From Chamaecrista fasciculata (taxonomy: Eukaryota > Streptophyta > Magnoliopsida > Fabales > Fabaceae), in NCBI GenBank assembly GCA_003254925.1, contig QANZ01009179.1, positions 68,491 through 132,490 of the forward strand: DNA of 64,000 nucleotides. Reading direction: 5' to 3'. The position numbers and the translations under genes are program-made. The notes under the pieces were generated by a model. The model was not told where the DNA came from. It saw only the letters and a program-made list of their open reading frames with translations, and ran no database searches. Shown piece after piece: positions 11,242-22,691 of the stretch (position 1 is its first letter; each line of letters starts with the position of its first letter).

Positions 11242-12851
11242 GAGCAACTAGGTTTTCACAACTAATGTGATAGAAATCTTTCAGATTTACTAGCGGAGAT
11301 TTATAAATCTACGAAGGCTTTGGGTATTCAAGAAAATAATTGATTTGTCTTCGACTCTTGAAGTGGACTCGGTAAAATTCTCGTTCTTGACTTGAAGTGG
11401 TATGTTTTCTATGTCTTAAAGTTAATAATTTTTTGTTCAAATTTTTTAAGACGAGTTGATATTAAGATATCGTCTAGGCCTAATTTTGAGTTTTTTTTTC
11501 AACATTTTTTCCCTTCTTTTCATATCATTGCTTAATTTCTTTGATTTTCTGTCAAACTTCTCTTCTCTATTGATCAAATATATTTTCCTTTAAGTGATGT
11601 ATTTTTTTTCAAAGAAAATCATGATTCAAAACCATTTCTTTCTTTCCCCTAGAATCTCCTCCCTATAAAGATGGTGTCTTTCCTTTGATTTTATCTATTT
11701 TTGTAAGAAAAAACCATTAGAAGTATCAATCAAATAGCTTTAGCAACTTTGGTTTAATTGTTTTTTTCTTTAAATTTTTTTTTTCATTTTTCTCTAATGT
11801 GAGCCACCTGAATGTTCCGATAGGATCTTGAGTCGCGCAAATCTAACAACTTTTTTATTTTTTTAAAAATTCTTCTCATTTTCAACCCATTTAATGAATT
11901 TTCATAACTATATTTTTTATATATGTATTTCTATTCAACCTTGAAACATCCCATTTCTATCCTTAATTATTTTCTTCTTCTTCTTATTTGTCGTCGGATT
12001 CTCTTAAATGTTGATGTTCCACAACAGTCTACCCGTTTTCTCCTAATTCTTTTTGTCAAAATTGCCCTTGCCCTTCTTTTATTATTTATATATTGAATTG
12101 GATATGTATTTAATTTCTGTGGATTCTCTTAATTTTGAAGCATTAAATTCATCCCCATTAAATTCAATGCACAATTAACTAAAATGACGTCAGTGACGAT
12201 CATTATTTTCTTAAAACAAAAATTACTTTTCATTTCTATCAAAGATCAATTTATACTTGGGCCGGCCCATTGCTTAAATAATCAAGTTCAATTTTTCAAG
12301 CTTTTTTATTTAACAAAAAAGGTTGGGCTTGGATTTTTTTTTCCTTTTTTATTTTAAACTCATAATTTTTTTTGTTGACTAAGCGTCAATTCTCAAGTAT
12401 CTATTAATCGATAGTCAACGACTAATCTATAACTTTATTTGAGTTCACTATTTGATAGATAAAGAATTAATCATGAAACCTTAACTCATGCCCAATCTTG
12501 GCTTATATCAATATATTTTGTCTGCGTCTCTCAATGTACAAGTCTCAAGAAAGTAAAGTGTTTTAGGGGTGAAAAATGCAAGCATGATGGCTTGGGAAGA
12601 GATTTTTTTTTATTTGTTTTATTGTTTAATTTGATTAACAAATAAATTATCTGCCTCATTGGACTAGTTTCAAGTGTCATTACATATTAATTCCTTGACG
12701 TATTTTGCTCTCACTTTTCTTATGCATACATACACATGATCATAAGGGACCATAGTTAAGTGTTGTGTGACAAAATTATAATGCATGTGTTGGTTTTGAC
12801 AGGGGAAGTGAATTAATTAATCTAAATAAGAAGATTAATTAAGGATTAAAA

Positions 12852-15800
12852 ATGAGTACTGGAGAGGAGTCAACTGATCAGACAAATTTGAGAAGGAGTG
12901 CAAGAATCATTGCTTTAGAAGAGAGAAAAGAAAAGGAGAAGAAAGAGCTTCAAGCTGCAAGAGAGAACAACAATAACAAAACCAAAAACAATGGTGGTAA
13001 TAATACTAATAGTGCTATAGACAAAGGCAAAGGAAAGGCCATTGAAGTTGAACATGGTCTTGACCTCATGGATGATGACTCTGACAATGGTGATAATGAA
13101 AATGATGATGAATACCTGCAGTATGCTCCAACCAAGAAGAAGGGACGCAAGAGTAAAACACTTCAACAACTCATAATGCATGTATGTATACATATATCTG
13201 ATTTGGTCGAAGTATGATAATTTTGATCTTTGAACTATTGAGTAAATTCTATTTTAAAACTTTCTTATTTGTTTCACAATTAGTTTAAAACATGATTTTG
13301 TTTTATTTTTGTCATTATCTCTTATTTGAATGGCTGAGATAAACGATTTTTCTATCATACATATCTTAATAAGTGAGTTGATGGAAAAAGAAAAATAAAC
13401 TTCCTTCTTAATCATAAATGGGAGATAAACTATGTTCAATTTTCTTTTTAATGAAGGAAAATTTTTCTATTTTTCTTTGTCAACTCACTTATTATAACAC
13501 ATATGAGAGAGAAATTGTTCAAGTCATATGTCCAACTCAGAGATAATGGCAAAAATTAGACAAAATTCAAAAGTGGAACAAATAAAAAAGTTTGGAGATT
13601 AAAATAGAACCAAAAAAAAAATTGAAAACCAAAACAAAATTTGCCCAACAGTTCAAATACTAAAATAAAGTTTTAAACATTGCTAGAATAATGTTTTAAA
13701 ACACATGCAAAATTTCCCATTTGATCCTTGGTATGTATTTGTCTAGTAGTTCAGTATATCATTGACTCTCCATTAATTTTAGTTTCATCACTCTGCTTGC
13801 ATAATAATTATGTTTGTATGCTACAGAAGGATTGACCTATAAGTATATAATTGGTTTTAGTCTGTTACTGATCTCTAATATTCTTTTACACAGCCGATAC
13901 ACAAAGGCCAACATAGTAATTCAAAAAATAAGTGTAAGTTTGTCAATTACACATATAATATTCATGAGATCGATCGACTTAGTGTTGCGTGTGAAATTAA
14001 ATTTTGTACAATTAATATTTCAGGGTCTTCTAAATTCTCACTTAAGGACGTGCTTGAATTTGTTCTGGATGCCCTACAAAGGTGATATATAAAACCAGTG
14101 TTTTATATATATATATATANNNNNNNNNNNNNNNNNNNNNNNNNNNNNNNNNNNNNNNNNNNNNNNNNNNNNNNNNNNNNNNNNNNNNNNNNNNNNNNNN
14201 NNNNNNNNNNNNNNNNNNNNNNNNNNNNNNNNNNNNNNNNNNNNNNNNNNNNNNNNNNNNNNNNNNNNNNNNNNNNNNNNNNNNNNNNNNNNNNNNNNNN
14301 NNNNNNNNNNNNNNNNNNNNNNNNNNNNNNNNNNNNNNNNNNNNNNNNNNNNNNNNNNNNNNNNNNNNNNNNNNNNNNNNNNNNNNNNNNNNNNNNNNNN
14401 NNNNNNNNNNNNNNNNNNNNNNNNNNNNNNNNNNNNNNNNNNNNNNNNNNNNNNNNNNNNNNNNNNNNNNNNNNNNNNNNNNNNNNNNNNNNNNNNNNNN
14501 NNNNNNNNNNNNNNNNNNNNNNNNNNNNNNNNNNNNNNNNNNNNNNNNNNNNNNNNNNNNNNNNNNNNNNNNNNNNNNNNNNNNNNNNNNNNNNNNNNNN
14601 NNNNNNNNNNNNNTATATATATATATGTAATATTACAGGGTGAAGGTATACGTGAAATTGCAACATCCATGTTTAGTCGCCTACAAATTGACTCTGGATG
14701 GTTTGACTCATTAATTAAAATTTGCAAGTTCAAAATTGGAGGAAAAGATCCTGGTAGACCTAAAAACTTGGCATGCTTCAAGCACCTTATCCCTACTGGT
14801 ATACCTTCATAACAATATATAATTTATCATTAAGATTCCGTCAAAGGGTCATTTTGATTCTAAATGTATGTTTTAGTATTAATTTTGGTCCTTTATATTT
14901 CAAATATTTAAATTGGTCCTAAATGTTGGCAAAATATTTTAAGTTGGTCCCGAACTATTGAATATGATCATATTTTTCTCGTTTCAAGCTTGAATGTGAT
15001 GAGTTTAAAATTGAGTATTGCTCTCAAAGAGAAATTACATCCGACCAAATTCAATAATTTGTGACTAAAATGAAACATTTTGTCAACATTTAGAACCAAT
15101 TTAAATATTTTGAAACATAAAAATCAAAATGAATATTATTTATTACATTTAAGACCAAAGTAACTCTTTGACCTTACGATTGAGTCTAACTAACACAGTT
15201 AGTATCACACAACGTGAAAAATCCAGTTTGAAATCTGTGTTGAGAGAAATATCTATATTTAGTGTCGGAGAATGTTTCGAATAGGATTGCTTCCAATAAA
15301 AAAAATACTTTCGAAACTATATATATATAATTTTGAATGATTAATTAAACTTAATCTACTTATACTACTGTACATTGAAATTGTATTTGTACTGTGTACT
15401 TGATCTCGTACAGTGAGAGTCTCTGGTGTTAATAATACAATGCAACCGGAATTAGAGAGGAGGCTCACCTATATACCTCCCAAAGATGACTCCATGTTTT
15501 CTCATGTTATTGAAGCACACAAAGATAACTTACAAGTAAGTATATATCTGTGAACCACCATTTTAAACATTATATATGTTAAAGAATTTTTAAACTTTTT
15601 AGGGCAAAGTGCACTTTTGGTCCTATAACTTTTGTTTAGGTCTCAACTTTTTTTCTTCCACTTTTGGTCTCATATTTTTTTTGTCAGACCTCAATTTGGT
15701 CTCGTGTTACACTTTTGGTCTTGTATCTTTTGGTCAGATTTATAAGATTAACGGTGGAACTTTTTACAAAAAGTTAAGATCAAATCTACAAAAAAAAATA

Positions 15801-15914
15801 TGAAACCAATTTTGCACCTGACCAAAAGATGAGACCAATAGTACATTAAAAAAGTTAAAAGATTAAATTGAGACCTGAACAAAAGATATAGGACTAAATC
15901 TTTCGAACCAAGAA

Positions 15915-15965
<51 letters not shown>

Positions 15966-17566
15966 TAATTTTACTATTTTTTTGGTCCAATATTTAATTT
16001 GATTATTGATTGCAGATTATCAGCCCTCCTAGTGATTACCAAGAAAGTCTGGCCCGATTCACTGAAGGCTTGGGCCCTACAGCCCAAAAAGTTGCAGCCA
16101 AACAAATAGAACGCCTTCGTTTCAATAAGATGCTGTTTGGTGAAACATCAGGCCCAAATCTTCAGGCTCATTTCTTAGACACTACTACTAGTACTGTTGC
16201 TGCTTCAAAAGAACCACCACCACATGCTCCTATCATGCAAGGCCCATCATCATCTAATGGGCCCAATGGGCCCAACGGGCCTATGACTATCCCTTTTGCT
16301 GCTCCTGAAGAAACAAATAATAGCAACAACGACCTTGGGCAATTAATCAAAAACTTAAGGAAGTGTGGTGATATTGTTGGTTGGAATGCTCCAGGTTCAT
16401 TGCTTGGTGATGATGCTTATTCTAAGGACCAAAATGAAGGAGGCTGTGGTATTACTGGACTAGATTTGAATAATGATAATGTGGGCTCTATCTCTTCTTT
16501 GCTGCCTGGGTCTGGGCTTCCCTCATCTAATCTCAACCTCATTGACCATTTCACGGCCCATGCTGCTACTAGAAATCCTCAAGGATCTAACGATTGGCCT
16601 CATTGTCAGGCCCAAGTCTGGCCCACTACTGTCATCTCTGGGCATCAACCCAAGCCTTTGAGCAACATCGATAGACGCTTCTCTGAGTTATCATCGATTC
16701 CGCCCCAATCAACCAATAATCTCTCAAGCCCATCTCTTAGCCTGTTGTCTCAGATCATGAAGCCCACGTATGAGCCCATCATGGATTATAATTATAGTAA
16801 CATTTCTGAGCAATCACCTTTTATGAGTGGGAATAATAACTTCACATTCCAATCATTCATGTCTCTGCTGCAATCCCAAGAGCCCATGATGACTGATTAT
16901 GACTTTTTTGGGCCGTCAATGCAACCTCATCAGGAGAAGCCCACAGAGACCATGAACAACTTTACATGGAAATCTTTCATGCCTCAATCAAGGCCCAATA
17001 ATGAAAACATAACTGCTGGCTCTACTAACCTTTTTGGGCAATCTTTTGTACCTCAAGCCCAGAAGCTTAAGGCTCCCATGATTGAGCCCATGATGGGTTA
17101 TAATCTCTCTGAACAATCCTTTTTATCTCAGGCTCTGCAAAGCGCACAAGAGCCCATGACTGGGTATAATAATAATTTCTCAACCACTTTTCAATCTATG
17201 TTGGGCTCAACAAACAACAACAATGTTATGCCCTCATTCTCAGAAAATGCAACCCTTTATACTCCAGCACCACCACAACAACAACAAATGTATGGGCTTT
17301 CTCAAGATCACTTGGCAATGCAGCCTGGGCCTGGGCCTATCTTGACGAGAGGCCCATTGGGCCTTTTTCCCCAGGATGATTCTGTACAGTTGCCACCATT
17401 ACCCCAAAGTTTATCTGATGAATTGCCCATGGGCCTTGATGCATACTATGGGCCTACTTCTATGGGGGCCCAGCCCGCAGGAGGAGGAGGTGTGGAAGCT
17501 GCTGCTCCAACTTCACAGATTCTTTGGGATGATCCTAGTCTCCCCAATTTGTCTCTTCAGCTCTAA
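12852..17566 (+). CDS. Bromodomain protein copy A, bromodomain exons missing from the assembly
   Basis: Visible exons: 12852-13181, 13894-13933, 14024-14081, then an N run, 14639-14798, 15414-15535, 16016-17566. They correspond to exons 1-3 and 7-9 of the intact copy B. Exons 4-6, which encode the bromodomain core, would fall in the N run at 14120-14613. All visible splice sites are GT-AG and every visible exon is open. Exon 9 alone codes 516 residues ending SLPNLSLQL. Exon 1 carries RRSARIIALEERKEKEKKE and an acidic patch. Relative to copy B, exon 1 ends CAT/gt instead of CAG/gt (Gln to His, and a weaker donor). Joining exon 3 straight to exon 7 would shift the frame, because the missing exons total 208 bases in copy B. 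So the gene is either intact with exons hidden in the gap, or a pseudogene if the exons are truly deleted. The preserved frame of exon 9 favours the former. Confidence 0.75.
13215..13690. mobile_element. Degraded foldback MITE in intron 1 of copy A
   Basis: The arms are inverted: ttttgatctttgaacta at the left and a gttcaaatactaaaataaag-type right arm. The copy at 24875-25265 in gene B is the same insertion, so it predates the tandem duplication. The same family recurs at 31415-32297, and left-half pieces lie at 9100-9300 and 18830-19050. Confidence 0.6.
14120..14613. other. 494-base assembly gap between TA tracts
   Basis: All N. Both edges are (TA)n, equivalent to the TA tract in intron 3 and the TA tract in intron 6 of copy B. 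In copy B the interval between those tracts is about 1.1 kb and contains exons 4-6 plus a 411-bp MITE. Confidence 0.95.
15915..15964. repeat. (ATT)n microsatellite in intron 8 of copy A
   Basis: About 16 uninterrupted ATT units lie shortly before the last exon. The orthologous tract in copy B (about 27857-27921) is longer and interrupted. Confidence 0.9.
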
Positions 17567-17934
17567 TTTTTTTTTTTGGCTTGATCTTCAGCTCTAATTA
17601 ATCATAACATTTATAATAAAATATGAGGACATGAACCTAATAAACATTTAATAATGTGAATAGCTATACTTTGATAGCCAACTTAAATATAATTTGGCTA
17701 ATGTAGCATGTCGAAATTGCAACTTCTATTTCTCATGGTTTCACCTAAACTCAGAATGATAACTTGCATTACTGAATGATTCTTGATTGTCTTAAATATA
17801 ATTTGAGTAACTTTATTAAAATTTTTTATGCTTATCATATTAGCTTAGAATTGTGCCAAATGTGGAGCTATCTCATACATCTAATTTGATTTCGAACTTT
17901 TTAAAGACTTTTGAAGGAGAAATTTAATGGTAAA
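17567..17934. other. 3' flank of copy A and duplication junction
   Basis: The start contains a small tandem repeat of cttcagctctaa around the stop codon. Similarity to the 3' flank of copy B ends near 17621, where a phrase shared with 10598 and 20868 (atgaggacatgaacctaat) appears. This is a plausible trace of the duplication breakpoint. Confidence 0.45.
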
Positions 17935-18620
17935 ACAAGATCCAGAGTTCTGCATAGCTGCCAAAATCTTGGCTTCAAAATTGAAATTAAAGGCTTGATT
18001 GAGCTCAGGAGATATATATTATCAGTAACACTTTTTAATTTACAACTGAAACCTGACTATGTCATGTTTTGAGCTCTCTTGTTGTTGGTGACACAAGTCA
18101 CACAACTTGTGCTCTTATTTTTTCCTCTCCTCAAGTGCTAATGACAGAAAATGGAGGAGGCTAGCATGTGTGTATCAGATGATGTTTTATAGCATCATTC
18201 CAATATATATTTGGACCGGAGATCTCAATCTTATTAATCTTAGGTGTACAACAATTTCTCACTCAATAGGATTTTAAAGTTGGCATGTACATATGTGAAT
18301 TATATATCAGAATTACAGGTAGCAGAAATGAAATCTATCTATCTTGTTCACTTTCTGACTTGAACACTGCAATTAGAAGTTTTGTTGTTACTTTGTTAAA
18401 TTTAGCATGGAATTTGAAGTATCAATTTCACTCATTGCCTAGAGATTGATTGTAATTCTTTTTAAAGAAGTGCTGCTAGTTGACTACTATATGTTCTGGA
18501 CACTGAAACTCTCTTTGTTGGTGGTATAAAACTTGTGCTTGGACAAGAAACTAAAATTGTTTATTCATTTAAAACTTTCCTTCAATTTTTAAGTAAGATG
18601 AAGCCAAATTAACTTGTTGT
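17935..18620 (+). repeat. Relic copy of the bL17 intron (unit B), longer than in unit A
   Basis: Collinear with the bL17 intron from about 6233 to 6960. Shared phrases include gagttctgca, cctgactatgtcat, ttttgagctctcttgtt, tgacagaaaatggaggaggc, tttctcactcaa and gcctagagattgat. Neither bL17 exon is present. The part from 18308 also matches 8566-8885. Confidence 0.82.
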
Positions 18621-19729
18621 TGCCTTTGGCATTATTACTTCAAATAAAGTTGATATTCTATCCTGTCTTCTTCTTCTTCTTCAGCATCTCTCCCTTAGCT
18701 TATAATGTAGGTTTAGACATGCTCCATTTAGAATCTTCCTCTCATGTTTATACTTTCACAACGCCCATTATAGTTCCTTGGGAAACAAACAAACAAGTTA
18801 ATTTTTTTTGTTTTATCATATGTGAAAACTTCATTTGGGTCCTCGAACTTAAAGTGAATTCTATTTTAGTCCTCAAACTTTTTTTGTTCTGTTTTGCTAT
18901 TCAAACTTTCTCAATCGTTTCATCGTTAAGTCCAAAACATTATTCTATCTGGATACTGCCATTATCTCTGATTTAGATAGTGAAGATGAACGATTTTTCT
19001 CTCATACATATTAATGAGTTGACAGAAAGAAAAAGAAAATCCTCAGTACATACATTGCTAGTTACTTGTGGATGAAAGAAAATCTTGAACTCTATGTTTG
19101 GGTCGTTGCTTCTTTGTGTTTTCTTGTTGGAAATAAGGTCAACCACCCAATATAAGTCTACATACACTGCCATTTTCACCACTTATATACATATATTCCA
19201 TTTTCTCATTACCTTTACATCCCTTGAATATGCTATCTTTACACTTTTGTGAGCCAAAACTGGAATGGAAGATATCTGTTGGGCTTTTGAAGGCAAAATT
19301 TGTCAGCTTATTGACTCCCAACATGGGACTTCAAAGTGATAACCTCTCTGATTTGTCTTTCTTAATTGAGATAAGAGGATATGCATACACAACCTGTATA
19401 TGTAGTGTTACTTGTCATTCATTGTACCTGTCAAACTACTCACTATAAAATGCAAAATGGCTTTCTGAACCAATAGGATTTGATTGGGTAGGCTTTTTCA
19501 ATTCTGAATTCTATTGGCTATTATTCTTCTTTAAAAAACTACCGTTATTTGAAGTGCATTTTGAGCTTGTTTGACTTGTATTTTTCTATTCAAATATTCC
19601 TGTCTCAAACTTGATTGAATTATTAGAAGGGAACTTTCTTCTCTTTGGTTGGATGCATTATTAGCCTTATTTTTAACATTTGTTTGTTTAGCATTATTTT
19701 CTCTTTTTTTTTTTTTTTGGATCCCTATA

Positions 19730-20297
19730 GAGCCGTCAAAATGAGCCAAATCCTGTGGGTTGGCTTTTTTAACTCGCCAAATTGGCAAGCCGAGTTGAGA
19801 AAATTTAGCTCACTAAAAATTAAAACTCAAATGGATTGGCTCACTTAACTCGTGGTGAGTTAACTCGAGTTAGTGATCAAACCCACCTTATTTTAAAAAA
19901 AAATTACAAATTTGAAAACCCTAACAGGCTAACACTAAAAATATCTACACCTTGTGATGCATTGATGCTTGTTATTATGTTTTAAGTTTAGGACTTTAAT
20001 TTAGTGTCGGATTTGTCTTGTTGGCAGTTGTTGTGAAGTGTAAAGAATGAACTTGATGTAAATATTTTGAAGGGTGTTGAGTGTTGACATGTTGTTGTGT
20101 GCTGACTACTAAATTTAAGGTTTTTTGGTTTTATGAAAAATATTATTAATTTTTAAAAAAAATTGATTGTTGATGGGTTAAGTAGGCTAACCCGGCTCAC
20201 TAAGTTGGTAAGCTGGGTTGGCAAAATCTGGCTCGCGTGAGCCGTAACTCGTGACGAGCCAACTCGAGTAAGTCGAGCTGGCTCGTTTTGACAACTC
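19730..20297. mobile_element. hAT-like element, 568 bp, unit B only
   Basis: The ends gagccgtcaaaatgagcca and tggctcgttttgacaactc are inverted repeats. The flanks tccctata (19722-19729) and tacctata (20298-20305) agree at seven of eight bases, as expected for a hAT target duplication. The interior repeats gagcc/ggctc and aactcg motifs and has no open reading frame. Confidence 0.7.
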
Positions 20298-21539
20298 TAC
20301 CTATAAGCATGGGCATGACTTAAAGGGCAAAAAAGAAAATCATGCTGGTTTATCTTTGGTTTTGTAGATAATGATATGAAAGTGAAGTGCCAAAGTATAC
20401 TGATTGTACATTATAGGTTGGGAAATTTATTGTAAGCCAAAGAAGGAAGGAAGCTTGTTATTCTTGGAAACTTGATATCCAAAATCATAAATTTGGTTCA
20501 AAAAAAGAAAAAAAATAAAGAGGCAAATGAGGAAAGAAAAGCTTCTATATGTATTTTTATATATATAAAATTATATGTATAATGAATTATTTAATAATTT
20601 TTGTGAAGTATATGTCAAGTTTGTTTAAGACTTTAAGCCATACCATCTGGTGGGGCTTTTTTATAGTATATATATGGGAACAAGAGATAATGGAATATAG
20701 GTGAGTGTTGATGATGCTACTATCAACTCTCACTTTTGTATTACTTGCTTTCTTGCATTTACAGTATTAGAAATTGTGAAATTAGGATTATATTGTAAAG
20801 TTTGTATTGAGCAACTTTTCTCACAAGCATGCATATTGTGAATAAATCACTCTCCCTATGACAATAAGTATGAGGACATGAACCTAATAGACATTTGACA
20901 CTAAGCATATAAACTAAGTTACATCCAAGAATAAAGGATGGTGACATAAAACACATGTATTATGAATTTGGATAATTTGTTAATAAACCTTGATTGGGTA
21001 CTTCAAAGTGCACATTGCCAATATACTCAAATGTCCTTCTTTTAAACTCCAAGAAATATTGAGCTATTATGGTTTAAAGAATTCATTAGAAAAATAGCAA
21101 ATATAATATGTCAAAATTTGTAAATTACATTTTACAAAGGCCAAACACAACACCAATTAATATATTGTGTTAGCCTTATTTCTTTGATAAGTTTTGGTCA
21201 AGTTTTAAGATATCGATTAAATTAATTTTATCTTAATAATAACTTGTGTCATGGAAAATTTCTTGACTATCTTAAATATAATTTAATTAACTTAATTAAA
21301 AATTTATTTAATTACTACATTAACTTTGTCTTAACGAAAGTAACACTAACGAAACAAATTCATTAAAGTTTTTCCAAATGTAAACGTGTTTTCTACATCT
21401 CACTTAAATTAAAACATTTTTAATACTTTTGAAATAAGTTTAATTATATAATAGTTGTCAAAAGAAGCGTTTCACTTTACCCACACTAACAGCCTTACCC
21501 GGTAGCTGGTTAAAATCGCACCCTCGCTAGTATCGAGCT

Positions 21540-21547
21540 TATATAAA
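21540..21547 (+). promoter_or_regulatory. Probable TATA box, bromodomain gene copy B
   Basis: TATATAAA is in the same conserved context as 11234-11241 of copy A. The conserved leader donor follows at 21706 and the acceptor tgacag/gggaagtg at 24438, predicting a leader intron that holds the Stowaway element and the duplicated block. Confidence 0.45.
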
Positions 21548-22401
21548 GAGCGATTAGGTTTTCACGACTAATGTGATAGAAATCTTTCAGATTTACTAGT
21601 GGAAATTTATAAATCTTCAAAGGCTTTGGGTACTCGTGAAAATAATTGATTCGTCTTCGACTCTTGAAGTGGACTCGGTAAAATTCTCGTTCTTGACTTG
21701 AAGTGGTATGTTTTCTATGTCTTAGAGTTAATAATTTTTTGTTCAAATTTTTAAAGATGAGTTGATATTAAGATATCGTCTCTAGGCCTAATTTTGAGTT
21801 TTTCTTTTCAACATTTTTTCCCTTCTTTTCATATCATAGCTTAATTTCTTTGACTTTCTGTCAAACTTCTCTTCTCTATTGATCAAATCTATTTTCCCTC
21901 AAATGATGTTTTTTTTTCAAAGAAAATCATGATTCAAAACCATTTCTTTCTTTCCGTCAGAGTCTCCTCCCTATAAAGATGGTGTCTTTCCTTTTGATCT
22001 TGTCTATTTTTGTAAGTAAAAACCATTAGAAGTTATATCAATCAAATAGCTTTAGAAACTTTGGTTTAATTGTTTTTTCCTTTTAAAAAAACTTGTTGAT
22101 TTTTTTTTTCTCATTTTTCTCTTATATGAGCAACCTCAATGTTCCGATAGGTCTTGAGTCGCAAATCTAACAATTTTTTTTTATTTTTTAAAAAATTCTT
22201 CTCATTCAACCCATTTATCGAATTTTCTTAACTATATTTTTTATATATGTATTTCTATTCAACCTTAAAACATCTAATTTCCATCTTTAATTATTTTCTT
22301 CTTATTTCTCTTCGGATTCTCTTAAATGTTGATGTTCCACAACAGTCTACTTGTTTTCCCCTAATTTTTTTGGTCAAAATTACCCTTGCCCTTTTTTATT
22401 A

Positions 22402-22691
22402 CTCCCTCCGGTTCTGAATATCTGATGTTTTGGAGAATTTTTTTTGTTTCAAAATATCTGATGTTTTACAAATTCAAGATAGCATTAATTATTTGTTTAC
22501 CATTTTATCGCTATTAAATATATATATAGTAGAGTCATAAATGAATAAGCATTTTCCAAGTATTTCTATTATTTTCAATATGGATAGTTTAGTCTTTTTA
22601 TCTCATTTTTCTTTTCATTCTAGGTGAGCCAATCATTTTCTTAATCTGTGTGTATTTACCTTAAACATCAGATATATAGAACCGGAGGGAG
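22402..22691. mobile_element. Stowaway-type (Tc1/mariner) MITE, 290 bp
   Basis: The terminal inverted repeats begin ctccctccggttct and end agaaccggagggag, the Stowaway signature. TA duplications lie at 22400-22401 and 22692-22693. The matching site in unit A (about 12080) is empty, reading straight through ttattatttatat, so the insertion followed the tandem duplication. It lies in the predicted leader intron of copy B. Confidence 0.92.

Larger units (their letters stand above)
8566..17621 (+). repeat. Tandem segmental duplication, unit A
   Basis: Long collinear similarity with 18308-29560: the bL17-intron relic, the 9100-9720 block (with 18830-19450), the 10060-11430 block (with 20360-21710), the leader intron, and all visible exons and most introns of the bromodomain gene. 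Identity by eye is roughly 85-92% outside insertions. The right edge is where the sequence after the stop codon stops matching unit B (about 17621). Differences are mostly separate transposon insertions. Confidence 0.85.

Noticed and set aside
12915..13193. Antisense open frame opposite exon 1 (and 24575-24853 in copy B)
   Set aside because: Shadow of the lysine- and glutamate-rich coding exon. The hydrophobic translation is what the complement of such codons gives.
14074..14781. Several long open frames across the N run on both strands
   Set aside because: They consist almost entirely of undefined bases. The same applies to the frames at 38329-38616.
15915..15964. Regular short repeat that might suggest an array
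   Set aside because: It is a plain ATT microsatellite. No spacer-repeat structure typical of CRISPR exists anywhere in the window.
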